From the NCBI GenBank assembly GCA_021299385.1, contig JAJTGZ010000010.1:1-64000 (forward strand): a DNA stretch of 64,000 nucleotides. Direction: 5' to 3'. This document shows, in pieces, positions 18,224 to 27,617 of the stretch. Source of the stretch: Phycisphaeraceae bacterium. GTDB taxonomy: Bacteria; Planctomycetota; Phycisphaerae; Phycisphaerales; UBA1924. Both the position numbers and the translations under genes were made by a program. Position 1 is the stretch's first letter, and every line of letters starts with the position of its first letter. The notes beneath the pieces were generated by a model, which saw only the letters and a list, made by a program, of their open reading frames with translations, searched no databases and was not told the DNA's origin.

Positions 18224-19521
18224 GCCAACTGACCGACATCCTGCTCCTGCGCGCAGGCTATGCCAGCACACTCGTGCTCGTGGGCAGCACGCTGCTGGGG
18301 ATCGCCGCGGGCGTCGTCGGCGTGCTGGCACTGCTGCGCCAACGCTCGCTGCTGGCCGACGCGCTGGCGCACGCGACGCTCCCCGGCCTGGCCGCCGCCT
18401 TCATCACCGCCGCGGCGCTCGGCATCGACGGGCACGCTTTGCCCGTCCTGCTCGGCGGCGCGACGCTCGCGGGGCTGTTGGCCCTCAGTGCCGTCAAACT
18501 CCTGCAGGCCTCCCCGCGCATCACGCCCGACGCCGCGCTTGCCAGCGTCCTGGCCAGTTTCTTCGGCGCTGGCGTTGTGCTCATGACGGTTGTCCAGAAC
18601 CTCGACACCGGCGGGCAGGCCGGCCTCGAACGCTTCATCTACGGCCAGGCCGCCGCGATGCAGTCGCACGACGTCTACATCGCCGCCCTCTGCTCGATCG
18701 TCGCCTGCGCGCTCTGCCTGCTGCTGCTCAAGGAACTCCGCTTGGTTACCTTCGACCCCTCCTTCGGCCGAGCGATCGGCAGGCCGATCAGCATGCTCGA
18801 TGCGCTCGTGCTGGTGCTGGTGCTGGCTGTTACCGTTGCTGGGCTGCAGATGGTCGGGCTGATCATGGTCGTCGCGCTGCAGATCGTCCCCGCAGCCGCC
18901 GCACGGTTCTGGACCAACCGCCTGGGCACCATGCTGGTCATCTCAGGCTCGATCGGTGGCCTGAGCTGCGCCGTCGGTGCGGCGATCTCTGCCAGCATCC
19001 CCAAAGCCCCCACCGGCGCGGTCATTGTCCTTGTCGCGGGCGTGGCCTTCACCATCAGCATGCTCGCCGCGCCCAGACGTGGCCTGCTGGCAACCGCCCT
19101 GCGCCGCGCGGGCGCATCGCTGCGCATCAGCCGAGCGCACGCCCTCCGATCGGCGCTCGAACGCAGCGAAGAAACCGGCACACCGCTGCACTCGCCTGAA
19201 CTGCTCGCATCCCCGCACACCGGCGGGCTACAACGATTCTCGCTGACCTGCGCCGGGCTGCTGCGCCGCGGGGCGCTGACAGATGCCGGCATCGCCCAAG
19301 CCCGTGCCGCCACGCGTGCGCACCGCCTGTGGGAGCAGTACCTCGTCGCCCGCGCGCTGCACGACCCGTCTCACGCCGACCTCATCGCCGACCTCGTCGA
19401 GCACGCCGCGACGGAGGCCGACGTGCAGGACCTCGAACGCGAGCTCGCCCTGCCGCACGCGGGCACGCTGCCGCAGAGCACCCACCCGCTGCACGCGCAG
19501 CAGACCGGGGGCAGCACATGA
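18220..19521 (+). CDS. Metal ABC transporter permease (ABC-3) fused to C-terminal DtxR/MntR-like domain
   Basis: ATG at 18220 overlaps previous stop; ABC-3 helices; C-terminal LTDAGIAQARAATRAHRLWEQYLVARALHDPSHADLIADLVEHAATEADVQDLERELALPHAGTLPQSTHPL resembles DtxR wHTH end plus metal-binding/dimerisation region. Confidence 0.85.
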   Translation: MSQLTDILLLRAGYASTLVLVGSTLLGIAAGVVGVLALLRQRSLLADALAHATLPGLAAAFITAAALGIDGHALPVLLGGATLAGLLALSAVKLLQASPRITPDAALASVLASFFGAGVVLMTVVQNLDTGGQAGLERFIYGQAAAMQSHDVYIAALCSIVACALCLLLLKELRLVTFDPSFGRAIGRPISMLDALVLVLVLAVTVAGLQMVGLIMVVALQIVPAAAARFWTNRLGTMLVISGSIGGLSCAVGAAISASIPKAPTGAVIVLVAGVAFTISMLAAPRRGLLATALRRAGASLRISRAHALRSALERSEETGTPLHSPELLASPHTGGLQRFSLTCAGLLRRGALTDAGIAQARAATRAHRLWEQYLVARALHDPSHADLIADLVEHAATEADVQDLERELALPHAGTLPQSTHPLHAQQTGGST

Positions 19522-20474
19522 CGTGCACACTCGCCGACGCCGTCGGCAGCATCTTCTGGCGCTTGGACTTCGCCCCCCTGCTTGCCGCGGTGCTCGCCGG
19601 TGCGCTCTGCGGGCTGCTCTCGGGCGTATTGGTGCTGCGTCGCTCGGCGATGCTCGGCGACGCGATCAGCCACGCCGTGCTGCCGGGGCTGGTCATCGCC
19701 TTCCTGCTCACGGGCACGCGGTCGGTGGGGCCGATGCTCATCGGCGCGGCGCTCGCGGGCGTGCTGGCCGTCGGGATGATCGAGGCCCTCCGCCGGCTCG
19801 CCCGCGTCGAGGCCGGCGCGGCGACAGGTGTCGTCTTCTCCGTCTTCTTCGCCCTCGGCGTCGTCCTCATCAACGCCTATGCCGACGCCATCGACCTCGA
19901 CCCCGGGTGCGTGCTTTACGGCTCGCTCGAAGGCCTGCGCTGGCCGGGGCTGAACAGCCCGAGCGACCTGCTGAACATCGAGACGCTCACAAACACACCA
20001 CGCCCCATCGCCACGCTCGCCGCGACGCTCGCCGTTACGCTCGTGCTCTTCGCCGGCGGGTTCAAACTCCTACGCCTGTGGTGCTTTGACGCAGGCCTTA
20101 TGGCCTCCCTCGGCCTTCGCCCGGGCCTCGTCGGGGGCGTCGTCATCGCCCTTGTCGCCGCCGCGACTGTGGCGAGTTTCGAGGCCGTCGGGTCGATCCT
20201 GGTCGTCGCGCTCCTGGCCTGCCCCGGTGCCGCGGCCCGGCACCTGACCGACCGCTTCGGCACGCACCTGCTGCTGAGCACACTGCTGGCCGTGCTCGCC
20301 GCGGTCGCGGGATACACGCTGGCCGTCTGGGGCCCTGGACTTTTCGGGCACCCGCACGCCGTCAGCGCACCGGGGATGATTGCCGTGTGCAGCGGGGTGA
20401 TCCTGCTTGTGTGCGTGCTGGGGCGGATGGTGAGGAAAAAACTACTCGCGCTGTCCCAGCGTCACTTTGCATAA
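19518..20474 (+). CDS. Metal ABC transporter permease (ABC-3), second subunit
   Basis: ATG at 19518 overlaps previous stop; LRRSAMLGDAISHAVLPGLVIAFLL. Confidence 0.93.
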   Translation: MTCTLADAVGSIFWRLDFAPLLAAVLAGALCGLLSGVLVLRRSAMLGDAISHAVLPGLVIAFLLTGTRSVGPMLIGAALAGVLAVGMIEALRRLARVEAGAATGVVFSVFFALGVVLINAYADAIDLDPGCVLYGSLEGLRWPGLNSPSDLLNIETLTNTPRPIATLAATLAVTLVLFAGGFKLLRLWCFDAGLMASLGLRPGLVGGVVIALVAAATVASFEAVGSILVVALLACPGAAARHLTDRFGTHLLLSTLLAVLAAVAGYTLAVWGPGLFGHPHAVSAPGMIAVCSGVILLVCVLGRMVRKKLLALSQRHFA

Positions 20475-21370
20475 GCGGGCATCACACCCGCAAGCGCACG
20501 CTCGAGCCCCTGCACCGTCCCCGCACCCGCCTCGGTCATCGGCAGACGCAGCACACCGGTGTCCCACCCTAGCAGCCGCATCGCCGCCTTGAGCGGGATC
20601 GGGTTCGTCTCGGCGAACAACGCCTTGACCAACGGCATGAGCTCGCGGTGGATCGCCAGCGCATCGCCCCATCGATTTGCCCCCACAAGCCGGCACATCT
20701 CGCTGACGCGCTCGGGCAGGAGGTTGCTCACCACGCTCACCACGCCCACACCCCCAACGCTCGCAAACGGCAGCGTCATCGCGTCATCGCCCGACAGCAG
20801 CGCCAGCCCCGGCGCACGCACGCAGATTTCCCCGGCTGAATCCGTGCTCCCCGTCGCCTCCTTGATCGCGCGGATATTCGGGTGCTTGGCCAGGCGCGCC
20901 ACCGTCTCGGGCGTCAACGCCACGCCCGTCCGCCCCGGGATGTTGTAAAGCATCACCGGCAACGCGGCCGCGTCCGCCTGCATCATAAAATGCCGGTATA
21001 ACCCCTCCTGCGTTGGCTTGCTGTAGTACGGGTTGACCGACAACGCCGCGTCCACACCCGCCCCGGCAGCAAACTCCTGCAACTCGCACGCGTGCTGCGT
21101 GCTGTTGCTCCCCGTCCCAGCCACCGCGAGGATCCCCGCCTCGTGCGCCATCGCCGTCCCCTTGCGCACCAACTCGCGATACTCATCCTCACGCAGCGTC
21201 GGGCTTTCACCCGTCGTGCCCGCAAAGACCACGCCCGTAACGCCCCCCGCAGCCTGCCGCTTGACCTGCTGGGCCAGGCGTACAAAGTCGATCTCTGACC
21301 CGTCGGCAACAAAGGGCGTAACGACCGCCGTGAAGCAGCCGCGGAACTGAACTGGAAGTTTCTGTGCCAT
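20462..21370 (-). CDS. dapA: 4-hydroxy-tetrahydrodipicolinate synthase
   Basis: FRGCFTAVVTPF; VVFAGTTGESPTL; VNPYYSKPTQEGLYRHF; LPVMLYNIPGRTGV; IKEATGS. Confidence 0.94.
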   Translation of the reverse strand: MAQKLPVQFRGCFTAVVTPFVADGSEIDFVRLAQQVKRQAAGGVTGVVFAGTTGESPTLREDEYRELVRKGTAMAHEAGILAVAGTGSNSTQHACELQEFAAGAGVDAALSVNPYYSKPTQEGLYRHFMMQADAAALPVMLYNIPGRTGVALTPETVARLAKHPNIRAIKEATGSTDSAGEICVRAPGLALLSGDDAMTLPFASVGGVGVVSVVSNLLPERVSEMCRLVGANRWGDALAIHRELMPLVKALFAETNPIPLKAAMRLLGWDTGVLRLPMTEAGAGTVQGLERALAGVMPAYAK

Positions 21371-21517
21371 AGTGTTGATCTTATCGTCCTGACAACCCAC
21401 CCAGATGTAATCAAGCTCAGAACCCCCGCGTCGAGGGCAGGGGCATCGGTGGGGTTCGCGCTGTCCTTACCCGATCCAATAACCAGCGTGCAGGGGTGGG
21501 GTTACCCGCACAGCACC

Positions 21518-22264
21518 TCAATCGCAGGCACTCAATAGTACGCGCGCCGCTCTCGGCAGCCGCCCCTCCAGCCGCTGAATCTCCCGGTGCAGCACGCACC
21601 GGTAGTGCTTCAGCCGGGCCGCGGGGTCATCGAGCAGCCCGCCGAACGTCCGCGTCAGGTCCTTGTAGATCAACTTCACCGGCACCTCGACAACCCGCAA
21701 ACGTGCGGCGGCGACCTGGGGCCACAACTGCATCGGGAACGCATACCCACACTCAGTCAACGCGAGCTTCGACAGCGCCGAGACGCGGTGGCTCTTAAAC
21801 CCGCAGAACGTGTCCGTCAGCGCCGGCTCAAAGCCCAGCCGCTCGTTGATCTCCGCCGTCATCGCCACGTTGATCGCACGCCGATCCGCCGGGGGCGTCG
21901 TCTGTGCGTCCATCGTCGCGATATACCGCGAGCCTGAGAGGATGTCCGCCCCACCCACGGCCTGCGCCGCAAAGAACCCCGGCAGCCGGGCCGGCTCGTG
22001 CTGCTCGTCGCAGTCCATCGTTACAACCCAGTCATACCCCCGCCCAGCCGCGTACGCGAACGCATCGATCAGCGACCGCCCATACCCCTGGTTGCCCGCG
22101 TGCCGGATCACATGCACCGGCAGCCCCGCCAGCAACGCGGGCGTCCGGTCCGTTGACCCGTCGTCGATGACCAGCACGTCGTCGGCATACTCAAGCACGC
22201 TGCTAACAACACGCGCCACGTAGCGCTCTTCGTTGTAAACCGGGATGGCAACCAGCGTCCGCAT
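21518..22264 (-). CDS. Family 2 glycosyltransferase
   Basis: MRTLVAIPVYNEERYVARVVSSVLEYADDVLVIDDGSTDRT; VVTMDCDEQHEP; start at 22264 gives an intact frame. Confidence 0.9.
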   Translation of the reverse strand: MRTLVAIPVYNEERYVARVVSSVLEYADDVLVIDDGSTDRTPALLAGLPVHVIRHAGNQGYGRSLIDAFAYAAGRGYDWVVTMDCDEQHEPARLPGFFAAQAVGGADILSGSRYIATMDAQTTPPADRRAINVAMTAEINERLGFEPALTDTFCGFKSHRVSALSKLALTECGYAFPMQLWPQVAAARLRVVEVPVKLIYKDLTRTFGGLLDDPAARLKHYRCVLHREIQRLEGRLPRAARVLLSACD

Positions 22265-22405
22265 AGGCCAGCACCTGGTGGACGGCAACACAACACGGTC
22301 GCACCACCGGGCCATCCCTGGCCAATGAACCGTTCCGACTTTACGCCGGGAATGTGCCGACGGTTCGATGATGATCGATGGGGGTGCACGTTGCAGGCGG
22401 GGCAA

Positions 22406-22501
22406 GGCAATGGGGAATAGGCAATGGGCAATAGGCGCAGAGGTGTGGTCGTCAACAAATGGGCTACTGCGCCGATTGCCTATTGCCCATTCCCTATTGC
22501 C
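22406..22501. repeat. Inverted repeat of heptamer arrays (GGCAATR / YATTGCC)
   Basis: Left arm 22406-22440, right arm 22467-22501, mismatched but clearly complementary. Confidence 0.85.
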
Positions 22502-22545
22502 TGTCTCCGATTGCCCATTCCCTATTGCCCAGTCCCCCTCCCCCC

Positions 22546-23223
22546 CTACTTCCTCACAAACACACTCTCCCGCCCAAACCGCACCTTCTTGAGCCCCGCC
22601 ATCTTGTCCTCCGTGGACCGATAGCCGAAGGTCGCCACCACTGTCGCGTGGTAGCCGATCTCCGTCAGCCCCAGCAGTTTGTTGTACGCTGCGGGATCGA
22701 ACCCTTCCATCGGGCACGCGTCGATGCCCAGCTGTGCGGCTGTATACAGCCCAAAACCCAGCGCGATATACGCCTGGCTGCGCGTGTACGCCGCCATGCT
22801 CCCGCCCGGCAGCATCGCGGGGTTAGAGACGCTCCCGACCATCATGTCGCGGTACCCCTCCAGCTGCGGCGTTATCCCGCCGCCACGCACCTCCGCGATA
22901 CGCTCGACAAACTTCACCACGTCCTGCTTGCTCACCTCGACCTTGCTCGCCAGCACCACCAAATGGCTTGCATCAACGATCTGCGACTGGTTCCAACTCA
23001 CCTTCTGCAACTCCGCACGCAACGCCGGGTTGGCGACCGTAACAAACTTCCACGGCTGCAACCCGAAGCTGCTCGGCGCAAGCACCATCGCCTCCTCGAT
23101 CGCCGACCAGTACGCCGCATCAATCTTCCGGCTGGCGTCAAACCTCTTGACGGCGTATCGCCAGTGCAACTGTGCAAGAAGTTGCTCGGCGGAGGTCAGT
23201 TGGTCGGCAGTGCTCGTGGGCAT
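22546..23223 (-). CDS. Nitroreductase family NAD(P)H oxidoreductase
   Basis: RYAVKRFDASRKI; EEAMVLAPSSFGLQPWKFVTV; GIDACPMEGFDPAAYNKLLGL. Confidence 0.92.
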   Translation of the reverse strand: MPTSTADQLTSAEQLLAQLHWRYAVKRFDASRKIDAAYWSAIEEAMVLAPSSFGLQPWKFVTVANPALRAELQKVSWNQSQIVDASHLVVLASKVEVSKQDVVKFVERIAEVRGGGITPQLEGYRDMMVGSVSNPAMLPGGSMAAYTRSQAYIALGFGLYTAAQLGIDACPMEGFDPAAYNKLLGLTEIGYHATVVATFGYRSTEDKMAGLKKVRFGRESVFVRK

Positions 23224-23369
23224 GTCAATCTCCAGTGCAAGGGCCGGGGGCAAGGCCGGCGGTGGCCATATCGATAGTCGTCGAAGCGTAAAAGCATACG
23301 GCACCACAAGCCCCCCGGCAATCGGGCAGTGATGCTCTATCCCCCCAGGCCGCCCCCCACCCCGGGCAC

Positions 23370-23407
23370 AAAAAACGCCGCCGCACGGGCAATCCCGCAC
23401 GGCGGCG
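23370..23407 (-). terminator. Rho-independent terminator for 23421..24200
   Basis: 14-bp GC stem CGCCGCCGTGCGGG/CCCGTGCGGCGGCG followed by T6 on the minus strand. Confidence 0.9.
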
Positions 23408-23420
23408 CGTGTTGACTTAA

Positions 23421-24200
23421 TCAGAACGGGTCGCCGGTGATCAGCAGCTGGCTGATGATGTTCCCGGCACGGTCAACCTCCACGATCCGACCGTCCTCCT
23501 GGCTGATGATCAGCAGGTTGTTGGCCGTCGAGCCAGAGAAGAAGTTGGAGTTGGCCACCGCGTACACGTCGGCAAAGTCCGTCAGCCCCGCGAACGAGGG
23601 GTTGAAGAGGTTCGTCGGAGAGGCCGGTTTATAAAAGTTGCTGGTGGTGCCGGCGTTAAAGTCGACCACCGTCGAGAAGATGCCGCGCGAGGCGATCTCC
23701 TTGATGAAGATAAAACCGCCGGTCGTCGGGTCGTAGCTCATCCCCTCATACCCCGCGTTGCCGGGGCTGGGCGAGGTGGTGGCGATCACCACGCTCTGTG
23801 CGCCCGAGCGGCTCAGCGTGGTGCCCGCGGCATAGGTAAAGCGACTAACGATGCTCGAACGCTCCTCAACAAACGCAAACTGCCCGTTGCCCAAGTACGC
23901 GATCCCCTCGGGGTCGTAGAAGGCGGTCCCCTGCGGGCTGGTGCCCGTGGCCAGCGCCATCGAGTCGATCAGGTTGCCCGTGAGGCCCACCTGAGCGATC
24001 CCACGCCCGCCGTCGCCGACGATGAAGAGGGTGTTGGTGTCGCGGTTCCAGGTAACGCCCGAGGCCTCGCGGGCCTGCTCCAGGCCCGAGGGCAGGTTGT
24101 AACGCCCCACACGCTGATAGTTGGCCAGGTTCACCTGGGCAAGGGCGATCGGGCAAAGGGAAGCGGCAAGAGCAGCGGCGATAATGATATTGCGGGTCAT
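23421..24200 (-). CDS. Secreted SdiA-regulated-like beta-propeller protein
   Basis: Signal peptide; NLPSGLEQAREASGVTWNRDTNTLFIVGDGG...GIAYLGNGQFAFVEERSSIVSRF...YEGMSYDP repeats. Confidence 0.75.
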   Translation of the reverse strand: MTRNIIIAAALAASLCPIALAQVNLANYQRVGRYNLPSGLEQAREASGVTWNRDTNTLFIVGDGGRGIAQVGLTGNLIDSMALATGTSPQGTAFYDPEGIAYLGNGQFAFVEERSSIVSRFTYAAGTTLSRSGAQSVVIATTSPSPGNAGYEGMSYDPTTGGFIFIKEIASRGIFSTVVDFNAGTTSNFYKPASPTNLFNPSFAGLTDFADVYAVANSNFFSGSTANNLLIISQEDGRIVEVDRAGNIISQLLITGDPF

Positions 24201-24332
24201 ATATTACTTTCTAAGTTAGTTATTATAAAATCAAACTCGGGAGACCGCCCCGGCCGGGGCACCTTGATGAGAAAACAACTGCCGATTACACGCCCAAGGG
24301 TCTTCCCCCAAGGGCGCTGGTACCAGCTGGAA

Positions 24333-25022
24333 TCAGCGGGCCGAGCGGCGGTTGCGGCGGACCATGCCCATCGCCCCCAGGGCCAGAAGCGCGGCAGCAC
24401 CGGGCGTCGGGATCACCCCGGGCGAGCCAACCTCCGTCGGCGTGCCCGTCGAGCTGAACGCGCCGTTGGTGCCAACTACGCTCAGCTGCGAGATCACCGG
24501 CAGCGGGAGCGTGGTGCCCCCAATGCCCGCGGCGTTGTCAAAGGTAACGTTCGTCGTCGACGCGCCGAACGCCACGCCCGTAACCCGTGCCCCGGTGCTG
24601 TCGAAGATGTTCACCGCGTCGCCGCCGGTGCCCAGGCCAACGCCCGAACCCGTGTAACTGCCGATCAGCAAGCCCGCCGGGGCCGTACCGCCGAACCAGG
24701 CGTTGATGAACGCGGCAATCGTGGTAGCAGGGGCCGCCGACTCGATAAAGATCACCGACGCGCCCGCCGGGATGCTTGTGATCCCAGTCAACGCCACCGA
24801 CGAGCCGAACGAGTTGGTGTTGTCGTCAAACCTCCACCCCGTGATGTTCACCGCCGAGGTGCCTGTGTTGGTGATCTCAAAGAAGTCTGCGGCGTACGGC
24901 GCGTTGCCGCTCCCGCTCGGGTGCACCTCCGAGACGATAATCCCACCCGCAGCCACGCCCGAGAGCGCGGCGGCGGAAAGCAGTGCGGCCAGTGAAAATA
25001 ACGCGGTGTTCAGTCCAGACAT
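24333..25022 (-). CDS. Secreted lamin-tail-like domain protein with PEP-CTERM-like anchor
   Basis: GIIVSEVHPSGSGNAPYAADFFEITNTGTSAVNITGWRFDD; C-terminus TPGAAALLALGAMGMVRRNRRSAR. Confidence 0.8.
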   Translation of the reverse strand: MSGLNTALFSLAALLSAAALSGVAAGGIIVSEVHPSGSGNAPYAADFFEITNTGTSAVNITGWRFDDNTNSFGSSVALTGITSIPAGASVIFIESAAPATTIAAFINAWFGGTAPAGLLIGSYTGSGVGLGTGGDAVNIFDSTGARVTGVAFGASTTNVTFDNAAGIGGTTLPLPVISQLSVVGTNGAFSSTGTPTEVGSPGVIPTPGAAALLALGAMGMVRRNRRSAR

Positions 25023-25249
25023 GACAACTCCTCCAAATCATAAGAAATTTAATAAACCAGGCACACACCCGGTTTTCTTCAGAGAAATTATATGTCATAG
25101 GGTGAAAACGATTTGTTTTCGATCGAACAAGGTTCTGTTCAGATTTGATGAAAACCACGCCGCGGAAGGCAAAAACTAACCATGGTTACTCGCGAGCGAG
25201 ACCCCCCACAACCCCACTCGTCGCTCATCGCTCACCCCTGACCACTGCC

Positions 25250-25546
25250 CTACCTCCCGCAGCTCATCTCAAACGAGCGTTGGTTGCTCCCGTCGGGCCC
25301 GATGGCAAAGCGGGCCTGCTGCCCGCAGCGCGGGCACCGCGCCAGGTACATTGTCCCATCGGGGTTTTTGTACGCGCGGCTGTAGGCGTTGGCGCACCGG
25401 AAGAAAAGCCGAAGAAATGGGCGGGCACCGGGCATACCCCCACCCTGCCCCGTCGCACCCGCACCCGGCGACCCCGGCAGACTAGCCGGCCCCGGCGTGG
25501 TGCCCGGCAGGCCAGGGATTTCAACGATGTCTCGGCCTTGGTTCAC
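25250..25546 (-). CDS. Short zinc-ribbon-like hypothetical protein (putative GTG start)
   Basis: NPDGTMYLARCPRCGQQARFAIGPDGSNQRSFEMSCGR; plausible GTG at 25546; longer antisense ORF extension rejected. Confidence 0.5.
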   Translation of the reverse strand: MNQGRDIVEIPGLPGTTPGPASLPGSPGAGATGQGGGMPGARPFLRLFFRCANAYSRAYKNPDGTMYLARCPRCGQQARFAIGPDGSNQRSFEMSCGR

Positions 25547-25690
25547 GCTTCGGATATCGGTTCGGGCATCAGGCCTGGGCTTGCAAAAGATTTGGAATTC
25601 TGCTATAAAAGGGTTGTGCCGGGGGTTTGATGGTGCTAAACTAGTGCCCACTAGCCACCGCACGTTGCCAATGATTGCCGGTAGATTCCG

Positions 25691-26578
25691 ATGACCTCCG
25701 CCGCCCTGACCATCCTGCCCGACCCACCCCCGCCCGGCACGCCCGTCGGCCTGATCGCCGGGGGGGGCCGCCTGCCCATGATCGTCGCGCAGGGCTTGCG
25801 CGACAGCGGGCACCCGATCCACTGCCTCGGCCTGGCCGACCAGTACGACGCCCTCCTGCCCCCAATGTGCGCCAGTTTTCAGCAGGTCGGTCTGCTCCGC
25901 GTAGGGAGTTGGGGCCGCAAGCTCCGCACCCTCGGCGTGCACCACGCCATCATGGTCGGGCGCGTCGACAAGGCCAAGTTGATGTTCGACCCGCTCAAAC
26001 TGGTCAAACACCTGCCCGACCTGACGACCCTTGTCGGGTGGTACAAAGAACTCCGCCACGACCGCCGATCGCACGTCCTCCTCGGGTTCGTTGCACGCCA
26101 GCTCGAGCTCTCCGGCGTGCAACTGCTCGACAGCACCACCCCCATCGCCGACACCCTCGGCCATCCGGGCGTCATGACCAGCCGGCAGCCCACCCCGGAA
26201 GAGCGGGCCGATTACGAGTTTGCCTGGCCCCTGCTCGGGGAACTGCTCCGCCTGGACATCGGCCAGGCCCTGGCCGTGCGCGACCGCGACGTGATCGCCG
26301 TCGAGGGGATCGAGGGGACCGACCGGATGATCGAGCGCGCCGGCGGCCTGAGCCGGCGCAGCGGGTGGACGCTCTGCAAAGGCGCACGCTCGGGCCACGA
26401 CCGCCGAAGCGACGTGCCGACCATCGGCATCCAGACCGTCGAGAACCTCGCCGCGGCGGGTGGCACCTGCCTGGCCCTAGCCGCGGGCAGCGTCCTCATG
26501 CTCGACAAGGTGCAGACGCTCGAAGCCGCCGATCAGCTCGGCGTGGCAATCGTCGGCGTGCCGATGGCAAGGGCGTGA
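25691..26578 (+). CDS. lpxI: LpxI-type UDP-2,3-diacylglucosamine pyrophosphatase
   Basis: GLIAGGGRLPMIVAQGLRDSG; HHAIMVGRVDKAKL; RDRDVIAVEGIEGTDRMIERAG; VPTIGIQTVENLAAAGGTCLALAAG. Confidence 0.9.
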   Translation: MTSAALTILPDPPPPGTPVGLIAGGGRLPMIVAQGLRDSGHPIHCLGLADQYDALLPPMCASFQQVGLLRVGSWGRKLRTLGVHHAIMVGRVDKAKLMFDPLKLVKHLPDLTTLVGWYKELRHDRRSHVLLGFVARQLELSGVQLLDSTTPIADTLGHPGVMTSRQPTPEERADYEFAWPLLGELLRLDIGQALAVRDRDVIAVEGIEGTDRMIERAGGLSRRSGWTLCKGARSGHDRRSDVPTIGIQTVENLAAAGGTCLALAAGSVLMLDKVQTLEAADQLGVAIVGVPMARA

Positions 26579-26583
26579 GGGCG

Positions 26584-26743
26584 GGCAATAGGGAATAGGC
26601 AATAGGCAATGGGCAATAGGCGCACAGGCCTAGTCCTGCACCTTTGCCACTCTGCCACTCTGTCACTCTGTCACTTTGCCACTTCACCACACCACCACTC
26701 AACACCTCCGCGCCTATTGCCCATTGCCCATTGCCCATTGCCC
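26584..26743. repeat. Inverted heptamer arrays (GGCAATR) enclosing an octamer array (TYTGYCAC)
   Basis: Left 26584-26624, right 26710-26743; internal tttgccac|tctgccac|tctgtcac|tctgtcac|tttgccac. Confidence 0.85.
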
Positions 26744-26761
26744 TCTTCCTACACTTGCCCC

Positions 26762-27460
26762 ATGTCCAAACCCCGGCATATCGGGATCGTTGCCGCCAGC
26801 CCAGAAGGCTCCAGCCTCTGCTACCGCGAGGTCAACCGCTGCGCCATCCGCCTCGTCGGCGACACCGGACACCCGCGCATCACCCTGCACAACGAGCCGC
26901 TCGAAGACTACCTCAGCGCCGTCGAACGCGACGACTGGCACCACGTCGGCGAGCTCCTCGCACGCTCCGCCTCCGCCTTGCAGGCCTGTGGGGCCGAGTT
27001 CTGCATCATGCCCGACAACCTCCTCCAGCACGGCGTGCACATGGCCGAGCCACGCTCACCGATCCCCTGGCTGAACATGGCCGAGCTCGTCGCCCAGCAG
27101 GTCGCCGCCGCGGGGCACAAAACCGTCGGGCTTATTGGCACACGCCAGGTCATGTTCGGCTCGACCTACCAAACCCTCCTGGGCATCCGCGGCGTCAAGG
27201 TCATCGCACCCGAGGCCGCCGACGCCGAGATGTTCAACGCCATCATCTTCGGCGAACTCGTCCACGGCGAGGTAACCGCCGCCAGCCAGACCAAGTGGGT
27301 CCAGGCGATCGGCCGCCTGCAGGCCCGCGGCGCCGACGGCGTCATCCTCGGGTGCACCGAGGCCCCCCTGCTCATCGGCGCCGCACAAAGCCCCCTGCCC
27401 GTCTACGACTCGACCGCCATCCTCGCCGAGGCCGCCGCCAGGCACGCCCTCCGCCTCTAA
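26762..27460 (+). CDS. Aspartate/glutamate racemase family protein
   Basis: HIGIVAASPEGSSLCYREV; CIMPDNLLQH; VGLIGTRQVMFGSTYQ; GADGVILGCTEAPLLI. Confidence 0.92.
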   Translation: MSKPRHIGIVAASPEGSSLCYREVNRCAIRLVGDTGHPRITLHNEPLEDYLSAVERDDWHHVGELLARSASALQACGAEFCIMPDNLLQHGVHMAEPRSPIPWLNMAELVAQQVAAAGHKTVGLIGTRQVMFGSTYQTLLGIRGVKVIAPEAADAEMFNAIIFGELVHGEVTAASQTKWVQAIGRLQARGADGVILGCTEAPLLIGAAQSPLPVYDSTAILAEAAARHALRL

Positions 27461-27617
27461 CGCTCCTACCCCCGCATCGACGGGAGTTTGCGCAAAAACG
27501 GCGAACCCCAAGGGTCTATATGGTCGATAACAACACCGCGCCACTTTGGGCAAGGTGCTTCGGTTGCGCCTGTGCCTGATCGGGTCGATGGGTGGCTTTG
27601 GAGGCAAGTGTCTGGAG

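Noticed and set aside
22368-22624. Overlapping ORFs in the heptamer repeat (AIGNR-type peptides)
   Set aside because: Period-7 repeat translation; no gene-like features.
24285-24315. Terminator candidate after the PEP-CTERM gene (CCCAAGGG copies)
   Set aside because: The copies are direct, not inverted, so no hairpin forms.
25250-26398. 382-aa minus-strand ORF
   Set aside because: Most of it is antisense to lpxI; only the ~100-aa C-terminal part (zinc-ribbon-like) looks real.
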